Counted from the first letter of the stretch, positions 18,060 to 26,788 are shown. The stretch is 64,000 nucleotides of DNA from Streptomyces californicus (GCF_000717645.1 NZ_JNZZ01000019.1:248001-312000); one strand, 5' to 3'. Notes: generated from the sequence alone by a model not told the origin. Numbers and translations: made by a program.

Positions 18060-18890
18060 TCAGCCGTTGAACGTGTCCGGGTCGGGGCCGGTGCGCTCGT
18101 CCCGGTTGAGGGCCGAGATCTCGCCGATGTCCCCCTCGGTCAGCTCGAAGTCGAAGAGCGCGAAGTTGTCCTGGATGCGCTTCAGCGTCACGGACTTGGG
18201 GAAGACGATGTCCCCGCGCTGGATGTGCCAGCGCAGCACCACCTGCGCCGGGGTCCGCTCCACCCGCTCCGCGATGCGGGTGATCGTGGGATCCGCCAGC
18301 ACCTTGCCCTGGGCGATCGGGGACCACGCCTCGGTCGCGATGCCGTGCTCAGCCCCGAAGGCGCGGAGGGCGTCCTGGGTGAGGTACGGGTGGACCTCGA
18401 TCTGGTTGACCGCGGGCACCACCGTGCTGTCGTCCAGCAGACGGCGCAGGTGGTTCTCCTGGAAGTTGGAGACCCCGATCGCCTTGACGCGCCCTGACCG
18501 GTAGATCTCCTCCAGGGCCTTCCAGGTCTCCACGAAGTCACCCGAACCGCCCGGCAGGGGCCAGTGGATGAGGAAGAGGTCCAGGTAGTCGAGGTCCAGT
18601 TCCTCCATGGTGCGGTCGAACGCCCGGAGGGCCTCGTCGTGGGCGTGCGCGCCGTTGTTCAGCTTGCTCGTGACGAAGACGTCGGCACGGTCGAGCCCCG
18701 ATTCCCGGACCGCCTGGCCGACCTCCTTCTCGTTGCCGTACATCTGCGCCGTGTCGATGTGCCGGTAGCCGGTCTCCAGGGCGGCGACCGTCGTCTCGCA
18801 GGTCTCGTCCGGCGGGATCTGGAAGGTGCCGAAGCCGAGCTGGGGGATCGTCACGCCGTTGTTGAGGGTGATGGAGGGTACTGAGGGCAC
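18060..18890 (-). CDS. Aldo/keto reductase
   Basis: 276 residues from GTG 18890, chosen because AGGAG lies five bases upstream and the protein then begins at the first beta-hairpin (ITLNNGVTIPQLGFGTF). The catalytic tetrad is visible: Asp and Tyr in DTAQMYGNE, Lys in VTSKLNN and His in LFLIHWP. The NADPH-binding segment FPKSVTLKRIQDN is near the C-terminus. It belongs to the AKR5-like group (2,5-diketo-gluconate reductase type), NADPH-dependent enzymes reducing aldehydes and ketones; the physiological substrate is unknown. It is read toward the terminator shared with the B12 operon. Confidence 0.92.
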   Translation of the reverse strand: MPSVPSITLNNGVTIPQLGFGTFQIPPDETCETTVAALETGYRHIDTAQMYGNEKEVGQAVRESGLDRADVFVTSKLNNGAHAHDEALRAFDRTMEELDLDYLDLFLIHWPLPGGSGDFVETWKALEEIYRSGRVKAIGVSNFQENHLRRLLDDSTVVPAVNQIEVHPYLTQDALRAFGAEHGIATEAWSPIAQGKVLADPTITRIAERVERTPAQVVLRWHIQRGDIVFPKSVTLKRIQDNFALFDFELTEGDIGEISALNRDERTGPDPDTFNG

Positions 18891-19141
18891 GGTTGCTCCT
18901 TGCTGTCTCGACGCCCGGAAGGCGGTGTGCGAAGGGTTACGGGGCGGCGCGGGCGGTCGCCCACCCCGCGAGGCCGTCGCACTCCGCTCTCTCTGCGGGG
19001 TACCCGACAGACCTGGCGGAAAACTACCCATAAGCATCTATACCGGTAATGCCTTGTGCGCGCAGAGTCACGGCGAGGCGCGGTCGGCCCCCCGTGTCCG
19101 GCGGGGCCGCCGACGTACCCCGTGGCCGCCCGGGCTCGGTG

Positions 19142-20041
19142 TCAGGCCGTCGCGCCGTCGGGGAGGGGGACACCGAGCCGGCCGGCCGCGGCGGTGAGGG
19201 CCGGCCCCAGCGGCAGGGCGACGCGGGTCACGGCGTGGCGGTCGCCCCGGGTTGCGTCCCGGTTGACGATCAGTACCGGCGTACCCGCGTCGGCGGCCTG
19301 GCGGACGAACCGGAGGCCGGACATCACGGTCAGCGAGGACCCCAGGACGAGCAGGGCGTACGCCCCGCGGACCAGTGCGCGGCACCGCTCGACCCGCTCC
19401 GGGGGCACGGCCTCCCCGAAGAACACCACGTCCGGCTTGAGGACGCCGCCGCAGACGACGCACGGCACCACGGTGAAGTCCCCGACCTGCTCGTCCGTGA
19501 GGTCGGCGTCCCCGTCCGGGTTCATCGCGGCGGCCACCGGCGCGAAGCCCTCGTTGGCCTCCTCCAGCCGGCGCGCCAGCTCGCGCCGCGCGCTCAGATC
19601 GCCGCAGGACAGGCAGATCACCCGGTCCAGCCGTCCGTGGAGGTCCACGGCGCCCTCGCTGCCGGCGGCCTGGTGCAGGCCGTCGACGTTCTGGGTGATC
19701 ACGCCGGAGAGCAGCCCCCGCCGTTCGAACGCGGCCACGGCCCGGTGCCCGGCGTTGGGCCGGGCGCGGCCGAACGTACGCCAGCCGAGATGGCTGCGCG
19801 CCCAGTAGCGGCGGCGGGCCGCGGCGTCGGCGGTGAAGTCCTGGTACGTCATCGGGGTGTGGCGGCTCAGGCTCCCGCCCTCGCCCCGGTAGTCGGGGAT
19901 GCCCGACTCCGTGGAGATGCCCGCCCCGCTCAGCACCAGAACGCCTCCGCCGCGCAGCGCCTCGACGACCGGTTCCAGGTCGGTCGTGCCCGGCGGCGGT
20001 TCCTCGGCGGAGGTCCAGCTGAGCGTGGGTCGCATGCGCAT
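19142..20041 (-). CDS. Sir2-family NAD-dependent protein deacylase
   Basis: 299 residues from ATG 20041; an ATG two codons later is also possible. The sirtuin signature is complete: GAGISTESGIPDYRG (NAD binding), TQNVDGLH with the HGR catalytic His segment, a zinc ribbon made of CLSC and CVVC pairs about 60 residues apart, GSSLTV, and LIVNRD near the end. It would remove acetyl or other acyl groups from lysines of cytoplasmic proteins, consuming NAD. About 250 bases separate it from the aldo/keto reductase, so co-transcription is uncertain. Confidence 0.93.
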   Translation of the reverse strand: MRMRPTLSWTSAEEPPPGTTDLEPVVEALRGGGVLVLSGAGISTESGIPDYRGEGGSLSRHTPMTYQDFTADAAARRRYWARSHLGWRTFGRARPNAGHRAVAAFERRGLLSGVITQNVDGLHQAAGSEGAVDLHGRLDRVICLSCGDLSARRELARRLEEANEGFAPVAAAMNPDGDADLTDEQVGDFTVVPCVVCGGVLKPDVVFFGEAVPPERVERCRALVRGAYALLVLGSSLTVMSGLRFVRQAADAGTPVLIVNRDATRGDRHAVTRVALPLGPALTAAAGRLGVPLPDGATA

Positions 20042-20285
20042 GCCCCCAGGGTACGGAACCGGTCCCCGGCGGTGCCGGGCCTCGTGCCGCCGACGGGTGA
20101 GGGTGCGTTTCCGGCCAGACGTGAATGGCAGGTGCATGATCAAGGTCCGTTCGCGGCATACGTTCCTGCGGCCCCGGGAGAGCGGAGACCGGCCGTCGTG
20201 GCCGCTCGGCTCCCCGCGAGCCGACCGCCCTCCCACTCGCCCGGCTCCCCGTGGAGCCGAGCCCCCCATGAGTGAAGGGACAGCA

Positions 20286-20864
20286 ATGCTGGATTCGAGA
20301 TGGTTCAAGACGGCCGGAGTCGCCGCGGCGATCACCCTGGCCACGGCGACGGCCTCGTACGCCGCTCCCGCCCCCGCCACGGCGGCGGAGAGCGCGGCGG
20401 CCGCGGTGACGCTCCGCTACGACGACAGCAGGGCCGCTGGCTGGGAGGCCGCGATCGCCGCGGGCGTCGCCTCCTGGAACGCGAACGTCGGCAACGTCAA
20501 GCTCGTCGAGGCCGCCCCCGGCACCCGTGCCGAGATCCAGATCGTGGCCACCAGCGGCTGGCCGCAGGCCACCCTCGGCCCGGTCCGCCCCGGCGGCCAG
20601 GCCCGGGTGGAGCTGGGCAGCCAGGCGGTCGCGCAGGGGCACGACAAGACCCGTATCGCCGCCCATGAACTCGGCCACAGCCTGGGGCTGCCCGACACCA
20701 AGCCCGGTCCCTGCTCGCAGCTGATGTCGGGATCCAGCGCCGGGACGAGTTGCGCGAACGCGGTTCCGAACGCCGCCGAACGGTCCCGCGTGGAGTCCGC
20801 CTACGCGCGCGGCCTCGCCTCCCTCGCGCCGGCCGACGGCCGGGTCCTGGTGGACGCCCCGTAA
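20286..20864 (+). CDS. snpA: Snapalysin-type secreted zinc metalloprotease (family M7)
   Basis: 192 residues from ATG 20286 (AAGGGA upstream); an ATG at 20268 is less likely. It has a Sec signal peptide (about 1-27, ending AAPAPA) and a short pro-region. The zinc-binding site HELGHSLGLPD (His127, Glu128, His131 and the Asp137 ligand typical of snapalysins) is followed by a met-turn (LMSG) and two cysteines likely forming a disulphide. Snapalysins are small extracellular milk-protein-hydrolysing proteases known from Streptomyces. In several species a LysR-type activator gene is divergent; none is present here. Confidence 0.9.
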   Translation: MLDSRWFKTAGVAAAITLATATASYAAPAPATAAESAAAAVTLRYDDSRAAGWEAAIAAGVASWNANVGNVKLVEAAPGTRAEIQIVATSGWPQATLGPVRPGGQARVELGSQAVAQGHDKTRIAAHELGHSLGLPDTKPGPCSQLMSGSSAGTSCANAVPNAAERSRVESAYARGLASLAPADGRVLVDAP

Positions 20865-21009
20865 CCGGAGCGGACGCCGGAGGGCGGGACGCCGTGGCCG
20901 TACGCTCCGGCTCCCGCCCGTCCGGCCCCGCCTGATTCCGGCCGTCCGGCTTCCGGCCCGTCCCCGGCCTTCACGGCTGTCGGCCCGTCACCGTGCTCGG
21001 CCCGCGCGG

Positions 21010-22194
21010 CTACCCGCCGTGCGGGGCGAACGGCCCGCCGGGACCGAAGGCGTGCCGGGCGAACCGCTCCGCGATACGACGGTGGGCGGCCGGGTCCGGA
21101 TGGAGGGCGTCGGGCAGCGGGAGTTCGGCGTGGTCGCTCGCGCCGTAGAGTTCCAGCCCGTCCAGGTAGTGCAGGTGGGGGTCGGAGGCCGCCCGCTGCC
21201 CGACGACGCGGGCCAGCTCCTCCCGGATGACGGTGAGCGTGAGCTTCCCCGCCGCGACCTCCGCCGGGTCGCCGGCGGCCCGGAACCGCAGCCTCCCCTC
21301 GCCCATGGCGCGGGTGTCCGGGGCGGACGGCCCCGGGGTGTTCTCGTGGATGGGGCAGAGGATCGGCGAGACCACCAGCAGCGGAGTGGTGGGATGCCCC
21401 TCTCGGAGGGTGTCGAGGAAGCCGTGGACGGCAGGGCCGAACGCGCGCAGCCGCATCAGGTCCGCGTTGACCACGTTGATGCCGATCTTGACGCTGAGCA
21501 GGTCGGCCGGTGTGTCGCGCATGGCGCGGGCGGTGAAGGGGTCGAGCAGCGCACCGCCGCCGAAGCCCAGATTGATCAGGTCGGCCCGGCCGCCGGCCGC
21601 CGCGAGGGCGGGCCAGGTGCCGGTCGGCGTGGTCGCGTTGGAGCCGTGGCTGATGGAGCTGCCGTGGTGCAGCCAGACCGGCCGGCCGTTCGGCGGCGTG
21701 ATCAGGACCGGAGCGTCGGTGCGCAGCGCGACCAGGCACGTCGTCTCGTCGTGCGGGAGCCAGAGTTCGACGTCCTTCTCGTCCTCCGGGAGCCCGGTGA
21801 AGCGGAGCGTCTCCGCCGGGCCCGGCAGGCTTTCCGCCGTCCCCGCGGCCATGTCGATGGTGAGCGTGTCCCCGCCGGCGGCGGTGGCCCGGCCCGCGAG
21901 GCGGCCGTCCACGAGGAGCTCGTACACCCCGTCGGGCCGCGGCGGCGCCCCGACGTAGACCCGCTTGGTGGCCACCACGTCCAGCTCCACGGTGGTGGCC
22001 CGGGTGCGGAACGCCAGCCGGACCCCGGCGGGCTGCGACTCGGCCATGGCGAGCTGGCCGTCCGGGATCTGCCGCCGGGCCGCTGCGGGCAGCCGGTGCG
22101 GCAGGACCCCGCGCCCGGTGCGCTCCAGGTCGAGGGCGCCCCGCAGGATGCCGGTGGTGATCGGGGTGGTGGTCCAGCCGTGGGGGGTGCTCAT
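21010..22194 (-). CDS. SGNH/GDSL-type hydrolase
   Basis: 394 residues from ATG 22194. An N-terminal beta-rich jelly-roll-like domain (about 1-165) precedes an SGNH hydrolase domain with the block I serine in HHGSSISHGS, Gly in NLGFGGGA (block II), Asn in GINVVNAD (block III) and the catalytic Asp-x-x-His in LPDALHPD. There is no signal peptide, so it is probably cytoplasmic and may deacetylate or de-esterify a carbohydrate or small ester. It lies 50 bases downstream of a TetR-type gene on the same strand and probably shares its transcript, suggesting the regulator controls the hydrolase. Confidence 0.85.
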   Translation of the reverse strand: MSTPHGWTTTPITTGILRGALDLERTGRGVLPHRLPAAARRQIPDGQLAMAESQPAGVRLAFRTRATTVELDVVATKRVYVGAPPRPDGVYELLVDGRLAGRATAAGGDTLTIDMAAGTAESLPGPAETLRFTGLPEDEKDVELWLPHDETTCLVALRTDAPVLITPPNGRPVWLHHGSSISHGSNATTPTGTWPALAAAGGRADLINLGFGGGALLDPFTARAMRDTPADLLSVKIGINVVNADLMRLRAFGPAVHGFLDTLREGHPTTPLLVVSPILCPIHENTPGPSAPDTRAMGEGRLRFRAAGDPAEVAAGKLTLTVIREELARVVGQRAASDPHLHYLDGLELYGASDHAELPLPDALHPDPAAHRRIAERFARHAFGPGGPFAPHGG

Positions 22195-22244
22195 GTGCTC
22201 GGTCTCTTCGTTCTTCGTGAGGGGGATACGGGATGTGCGCGGGG

Positions 22245-22817
22245 TCAGGAGGGGGCGGGCCAGTTCCGCAGCAGGGAGTCGAGCGCGTCGAGAATCTCCG
22301 TCCAGCTCTCCTGGGAGCCCGGGGAGCTGTGGCTGAAACCACCGGCCCCCTCCAACTCCACGTAGCCGGTGAAGAATCCGCCCAGGAGCCGCACCGCGTG
22401 CGTCTCCCGCGGCTCGTCCAGGTCGTAGCCCCGCAGGATCGCCCGTGTCAGCCGGGAGTGCCGCGGGCCCGCGCTCGCCGCGGCCGTCTCCGGGTCCAGC
22501 CGGTACCGGGCCGCGGCGAAACGGCCGGGGTGCCGGAGCGCGTAGTCGCGGTAGGCGTCGGCGAAAGCGCCGAGCGCGTCCCGGCCCGCCCGCCCCGCGA
22601 TGGCCGCGGACGCCTCGTCCGCGAGCTCCTCCAGGGCCAGCAGGGCGATCCGCGTCCGGAGGTCGTGGGCGTTCCTCACGTGCGAGTACAGGCTCGCGGT
22701 GCGCACGCCCAGCGTGCGGGCGAGCTCCGACGGGGTCACCTGCTCGAAACCGATCTCGTCCGCCAGCTCGGCTCCGGCCCGGACCACGCTCTCCGCGTCC
22801 AGCCCTGCTCGCACCAT
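22245..22817 (-). CDS. TetR-family transcriptional regulator
   Basis: 190 residues starting MVRAGLDAES. The helix-turn-helix is in the first 50 residues (PSELARTLGVRTASLYSHVRN), followed by an all-helical ligand and dimer domain. It is the first gene of a likely two-gene operon with the SGNH hydrolase and is divergent from the FBP-type gene. The 82-bp gap contains a near-perfect palindrome and an extra half site, likely its own operator, so autoregulation and control of the divergent gene are expected. The ligand is unknown. Confidence 0.9.
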   Translation of the reverse strand: MVRAGLDAESVVRAGAELADEIGFEQVTPSELARTLGVRTASLYSHVRNAHDLRTRIALLALEELADEASAAIAGRAGRDALGAFADAYRDYALRHPGRFAAARYRLDPETAAASAGPRHSRLTRAILRGYDLDEPRETHAVRLLGGFFTGYVELEGAGGFSHSSPGSQESWTEILDALDSLLRNWPAPS

Positions 22818-22843
22818 GCCACTCCTCGAAGATCTCCCGATGA

Positions 22844-22884
22844 TTGCCTAAAGAAATATACGTTTGCCTAATAGTTTTAGGCAA
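22844..22884. promoter_or_regulatory. Putative TetR operator between divergent genes
   Basis: TTGCCTAA (22864-22871) and TTAGGCAA (22877-22884) form an 8-5-8 inverted repeat, and a third copy of TTGCCTAA lies at 22844-22851 in direct orientation. The stretch is strikingly AT-rich for this genome and sits between the TetR gene and the FBP-type gene, so it probably overlaps both promoters. Confidence 0.7.
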
Positions 22885-22899
22885 CTTAGCGTGGTGCGT

Positions 22900-23391
22900 A
22901 TGAAGCCCCTGACCGAGCAAGAGATCCGTACCGCCTTCGTGAACTGCACCAAGGGCGAGGCCAAGCGCCTGTCCGTGCCCCGCGATCTGGCCGACCGTCC
23001 CTGGGAGGACCTGGACTTCCTGGGCTGGCGCGACCCGCAGGCCCCCGACCGGGCGTATGTGGTGCTGCCGACCGGGGAGAGGCCAATCGCCGTCCAGCTC
23101 CGCTCCTCCGACGCGGGCTCCTGGCAGACCCGCCGCAGCATGTGCTCGATCTGCGTGACCGTCCACACCGGGGGCGTCTCCCTCCTGGTGGCGCCCAAGT
23201 CGGGCAAGGCGGGCCAGCAGGGCAACTCGGTCGGTGCGTACATGTGCAGCGACCTCGCCTGCTCCCTCTACGTACGGCGGAAGAAGGACGCGGGTACGGG
23301 CGGCCGGCTCCGCGAGTCCCTCACGCTGGAGCAGCAGATCGAACGGACCGTCGCGAACCTCGCCGCGTTCATCGCCAAGGTGACCGCGTGA
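22900..23391 (+). CDS. FBP-domain (EF-G-binding, treble-clef zinc finger) protein
   Basis: 163 residues from ATG 22900. A C-terminal treble-clef zinc finger is indicated by Cys82 and Cys85 (MCSIC) and Cys126 and Cys131 (CSDLAC), followed by YVRRKK, a pattern of the FBP C-terminal family. Staphylococcal relatives (FusB/FusC) bind elongation factor G and free it from fusidic-acid-stalled ribosomes; whether this actinobacterial homologue does so is unknown. It is divergent from the TetR gene and only 16 bases from the palindrome, so it is probably repressed by that regulator. Confidence 0.8.
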   Translation: MKPLTEQEIRTAFVNCTKGEAKRLSVPRDLADRPWEDLDFLGWRDPQAPDRAYVVLPTGERPIAVQLRSSDAGSWQTRRSMCSICVTVHTGGVSLLVAPKSGKAGQQGNSVGAYMCSDLACSLYVRRKKDAGTGGRLRESLTLEQQIERTVANLAAFIAKVTA

Positions 23392-23436
23392 TCCCGTACC
23401 CGCGCGGTGCCGCAAGGAGCGGCTGGGCGCGGGCGG

Positions 23437-23928
23437 TCAGACCGCCCGGCCCGACTCCTCCCGCAGGCGCTCGGCGAAGGAGCGGGCGGCTGACAGGTCG
23501 TCGGCGTCCGGTCGCCGCTTGTTGAGGCCGCCGACGATTCTGAACGGCGCCCAGGTGTCGAAGGCGCGGCACGCGAAGGCCGGCCCGTGCACGTCGAACC
23601 CCTTGCTGTCGAGCAGGCGGGTCAGCGGCCGGGTGAACGGCGCCATCGGGATTTCGGGGAGGCCGCTGGTCGCGAAGACGAACGCGCGGGCCCGCGGACT
23701 CCTCGGGCCCCGCGTGGCGGGGAGGGTGCGCGCGAAGGCGGTCAGGCGGGGGTGAAGCCTGCCGTGGAACACACCCGAGCCGAACCCCACGAGATCGGCG
23801 GCGGCCAGCTCCCTCGGGTCGGCCTCCTCCGGGGTGACGACGCTCGCGCCCAGCACCCGGGCCATGGCGTCGGCGACCCGGAGGGTGTTCCCGTGCGACA
23901 CGGAGACGCAGACGATGACGGCTTTCAT
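23437..23928 (-). CDS. Flavodoxin-like protein
   Basis: 163 residues from ATG 23928. The first beta-strand and phosphate-binding loop (VIVCVSVSHGNTLRVADAMA) fit a flavodoxin fold binding FMN, and GFGSGVFHGRLHP and FVFATSGLPE match the second and third FMN loops. Length and sequence place it with short flavodoxin-domain proteins common in Streptomyces rather than full flavodoxins of electron transfer. The redox partner is unknown. It lies convergent to the FBP-type gene, which ends 45 bases away. Confidence 0.8.
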   Translation of the reverse strand: MKAVIVCVSVSHGNTLRVADAMARVLGASVVTPEEADPRELAAADLVGFGSGVFHGRLHPRLTAFARTLPATRGPRSPRARAFVFATSGLPEIPMAPFTRPLTRLLDSKGFDVHGPAFACRAFDTWAPFRIVGGLNKRRPDADDLSAARSFAERLREESGRAV

Positions 23929-24209
23929 GGCGGAGGTTCCTTCTCCCGGCCCCGCGGCGAATCCGCGGAGGTGCGCGTGAGGGCAGGGCTCCGGCGGCGC
24001 GTCCCGTGCCGTTTCGCCGTGCCCACACGGGACAGACCGCGTAGCCGCGCGGAATCTGACACCGTGCGGCGTCGGGTGCGTCACGCATCCGGCGCCCAGG
24101 GCGCGCCCGGAGGCTCTCGACCGGGTCCGCCATGGGGAAGGTGCGGGCGTCGCGCGGGCACGGGACGGGCGGTGCGAGCCCCGTCCCCTCGCTGGCTATG
24201 CATCGAGGG

Positions 24210-24226
24210 TATACATGCCATGTATA
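24210..24226. promoter_or_regulatory. Perfect palindrome overlapping the -10 region of the DUF6518 gene
   Basis: TATACATGCCATGTATA is a perfect 8-1-8 palindrome ending 10 bases before the ATG at 24237. TATAGT at 24223-24228 looks like a -10 element, which would place the transcription start at or next to the start codon (leaderless mRNA). A dimeric repressor bound here would block the promoter. No regulator gene is adjacent. Confidence 0.7.
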
Positions 24227-24236
24227 GTTCCGGACC

Positions 24237-24884
24237 ATGGCTCTTCTGACCGCGTCCCGGCGCGACACCCTCAACACTCCCGTCGCCGTCCTCACCGCGA
24301 CCGCCCTCTTCGGGCTCCTGCTCGGCTGGGCGACGTACGGCCTGCACGGACTGACCCCCGTGCTGGACCGGGCGACGAACTCGACGTCCACCTGGATCAT
24401 CTGGACCGCCGCGGCCGGTGCGCTGTTCCGCTCCCGGTGGCTCGCCGTCTGGGGCGGGGCGTTGATGATGCTCGCCACCTGTTGCGGCTATTACGCGGCG
24501 TCCGCCCTCGGGGGCACGTTCGGGAGCGGGGGGCTCGGAACCGCCGCCGTCTGGGCGGTGGCCGGAATGGCCGGAGGCCCCCTGCTGGGATGGGCGGGGT
24601 GGACCGTACGGCGCGGGCGGGGCGACCTGCGAGCGGTCGCCGGGGCCGTTGTCGCCATGGTGGTGCTGGGGGAGGGGCTCTGGATGGGGCTGGCGCTCCG
24701 CTACTGGGGGGAAGCGACCGTCTTCCTGGCCGTCGGCGCGCTGCTGGCCGCCCTGCTGACCGTCTACCTCGCGCGCACCGGGGCGCGCCGCTCCTGGCTG
24801 TGCGCCGTGCTCGCACCCGTGGGCGCTCTCGTCTTCTACCTCGCCGAGAGGACCATCCTCCACAGCCTGATCGGAACGGCGTGA
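24237..24884 (+). CDS. DUF6518-like integral membrane protein
   Basis: 215 residues from ATG 24237. About six hydrophobic helices are evident (for example VAVLTATALFGLLLGWATYG, WLAVWGGALMMLATCCGYY, AVAGAVVAMVVLGEGLWMGL) with short charged loops. It resembles the DUF6518 group of actinobacterial membrane proteins, for which no function is known to me. No Shine-Dalgarno sequence is visible, consistent with a leaderless transcript starting just downstream of the palindrome. Confidence 0.75.
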   Translation: MALLTASRRDTLNTPVAVLTATALFGLLLGWATYGLHGLTPVLDRATNSTSTWIIWTAAAGALFRSRWLAVWGGALMMLATCCGYYAASALGGTFGSGGLGTAAVWAVAGMAGGPLLGWAGWTVRRGRGDLRAVAGAVVAMVVLGEGLWMGLALRYWGEATVFLAVGALLAALLTVYLARTGARRSWLCAVLAPVGALVFYLAERTILHSLIGTA

Positions 24885-25308
24885 CGCCGTCCGGCCTCCC
24901 GCTCGCCCAACGCGCGGGTCGCGGTCGCTCGTTCCGCCCCCGGAGAACGGTGCGGGCGCCGGTGCTCCCGGACCGGTCTCCGCAGTGCGACGGCCGGGCC
25001 GGTCTCCGCAACGCGACGGACAGGGCCCTCCGGTGCGGACGCCACCGTTCCGTTCCGGACGCGTTCATGAACGGATCCGGCCCCGCGCGGGTGGCGTTTT
25101 CGCCACCGTCGTGGGGCCGCGACCGTCCGACCTCGGCGCATGCGCGGCTGTTCGGATCTGTGCGAACGGCACCAGCCAGATCGCGGGGTCCCGCGAAGTG
25201 GCCGATCCACGTGTCGACGTATTAGGTGCCTGAGGCATCCAATTGGGTGTGAGGTCCGGAGCGGCCCGCTCCGGACCTATCACCGAGCACTGCGAGGCGA
25301 CCGATCCC
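24885..25308. other. Non-coding 424-bp intergenic region ahead of the P450 gene
   Basis: No convincing ORF was found. The right part (25205-25308) is less GC-rich and holds small symmetric elements: TGCCTGAGGCA, CCAATTGG and the 12-bp hairpin listed separately. The left part (24885-25200) shows nothing I can name. Confidence 0.5.
25252..25278. promoter_or_regulatory. 12-bp inverted repeat upstream of the P450 gene
   Basis: AGGTCCGGAGCG (25252-25263) and its exact complement (25267-25278) are separated by three bases and end 30 bases before the P450 start codon. It could be an operator or a leader-RNA hairpin; the sequence does not decide. Confidence 0.5.
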
Positions 25309-26559
25309 ATGACGGAATCCACGACGGAACCGGCCCGCCAGGACGCCGCCCTCACCGGCGCCACCACCGAACCGACCTCCGCCCCACCGTTCCCGCAGGA
25401 CCGCGAGTGCCCCTACCACCCGCCCACCGGGTACGAACCGCTGCGCGCGGACCGGCCGTTGAGCCGGGTCACGCTCTACGACGGACGCCCGGTCTGGGCC
25501 GTCACCGGACACGCCCTGGCCCGCCGCCTCCTGGCCGACCCCCGACTCTCCACCGACCGCACCCACCCCGCCTTCCCCGTCCCGGCCGAGCGGTTCGCGC
25601 AGACCCGGCAGCGGCGTGTGGCCCTGCTCGGCGTCGACGACCCCGAGCACAACACCCAGCGCAGGATGCTCATCCCGAGCTTCTCCGTGAAACGGATCGC
25701 CGCGCTGCGCCCCCGTATCCAGGAGACGGTGGACCGGCTGCTGGACGCCATGGAGCGGCAGGGGCCGCCGTCCGAACTGGTCGCCGACTTCGCGCTGCCG
25801 GTGCCGTCCATGGTGATCTGCGCCCTCCTCGGCGTGCCCTACGCCGACCACGCGCTCTTCGAGGGCTGTTCGCGCCGGCTCCTGCGCGGTCCGGGCGCGG
25901 ACGACGTGGACGCGGCCCGCGTCGAACTGGAGGAGTACCTCGGCGCGTTGATCGACCGCAAACGCGCCGATCCGGGGGAGGGGCTGCTGGACGAGCTGAT
26001 CCACCGGGACCGTCCGGACGGACCCGTGAGCCGGGAGGACCTCGTCTCCTTCGCCCTGATCCTGCTCGTCGCCGGACACGAGACGACCGCGAACATGATC
26101 TCGCTCGGCACGTTCACCCTGCTGCGCCACCCCGGTCAACTGGCGGCGCTGCGCTCGGGGGAGACCACGACGGCCGTCGTGGTCGAGGAGTTGCTGCGCT
26201 TCCTCTCCATCGCCGAGGGGCTGCAACGCCTCGCGATCGAGGACATCGAGGTGGACGGGACGACGATCCGCGAGGGGGAGGGCGTCTTCTTCTCCACCTC
26301 GCTCGTCAACCGCGACGCCGACGTGTTCGCGGACCCGGAGACCCTGGACTGGGAGCGGTCCGCCCGGCACCACCTCGCGTTCGGCTTCGGCGTCCACCAG
26401 TGCCTGGGACAGAACCTGGCCCGCGCCGAACTCGACATCGCGCTCCGCACGCTCTTCGAACGGCTGCCCGCGCTCAGGCTCGCCGTACCGGCGGACGAGG
26501 TGAGGCACAAGCCCGGCGACACCATCCAGGGCCTGCTCGAACTGCCCGTGGCCTGGTGA
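25309..26559 (+). CDS. Cytochrome P450, CYP105-like
   Basis: 416 residues from ATG 25309. Key motifs are present: I-helix AGHETT (255-260; oxygen activation), K-helix ELLR (294-297), and the haem-binding loop FGFGVHQCLGQNLAR with Cys365 as the axial ligand. The size and motif spellings fit bacterial class I P450s of the CYP105 type, common in Streptomyces for hydroxylating xenobiotics or secondary metabolites. It is translationally coupled to a ferredoxin gene (GTGA overlap), its likely electron donor; no ferredoxin reductase is present. The substrate is unknown and no biosynthetic genes adjoin. Confidence 0.93.
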   Translation: MTESTTEPARQDAALTGATTEPTSAPPFPQDRECPYHPPTGYEPLRADRPLSRVTLYDGRPVWAVTGHALARRLLADPRLSTDRTHPAFPVPAERFAQTRQRRVALLGVDDPEHNTQRRMLIPSFSVKRIAALRPRIQETVDRLLDAMERQGPPSELVADFALPVPSMVICALLGVPYADHALFEGCSRRLLRGPGADDVDAARVELEEYLGALIDRKRADPGEGLLDELIHRDRPDGPVSREDLVSFALILLVAGHETTANMISLGTFTLLRHPGQLAALRSGETTTAVVVEELLRFLSIAEGLQRLAIEDIEVDGTTIREGEGVFFSTSLVNRDADVFADPETLDWERSARHHLAFGFGVHQCLGQNLARAELDIALRTLFERLPALRLAVPADEVRHKPGDTIQGLLELPVAW

Positions 26560-26762
26560 GCGGCGTGGACGTCCAGGTAAACAGGGAACGCTGCGTGGGA
26601 GCCGGCATGTGCGCGCTGACCGCGCCGGAGGTGTTCACACAGGACGACGACGGTTTCAGCGAGGTGCGTCCCGGTGGCACGGCCGCCACCGCAGGCCACC
26701 CGCTGGTACGCGATGCCGCACGGGCCTGCCCGGTCGGGGCGGTGACCCTGACCGACGACTGA
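26556..26762 (+). CDS. [3Fe-4S] ferredoxin, P450 redox partner
   Basis: 68 residues from GTG 26556, which overlaps the P450 stop by four bases; GTG 26565 is an alternative. Cysteine spacing CVGAGMC and later CPVGA, with Ala-Gly in place of a central cysteine, is typical of one-cluster 3Fe-4S ferredoxins encoded next to Streptomyces P450s (SuaB/SoyB type). It would pass electrons from a ferredoxin reductase encoded elsewhere to the P450. The operon ends at a hairpin 26 bases downstream. Confidence 0.92.
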   Translation: MSGVDVQVNRERCVGAGMCALTAPEVFTQDDDGFSEVRPGGTAATAGHPLVRDAARACPVGAVTLTDD

Positions 26763-26788
26763 CCCTCGCGGGGCCGGACGCCGGAACG

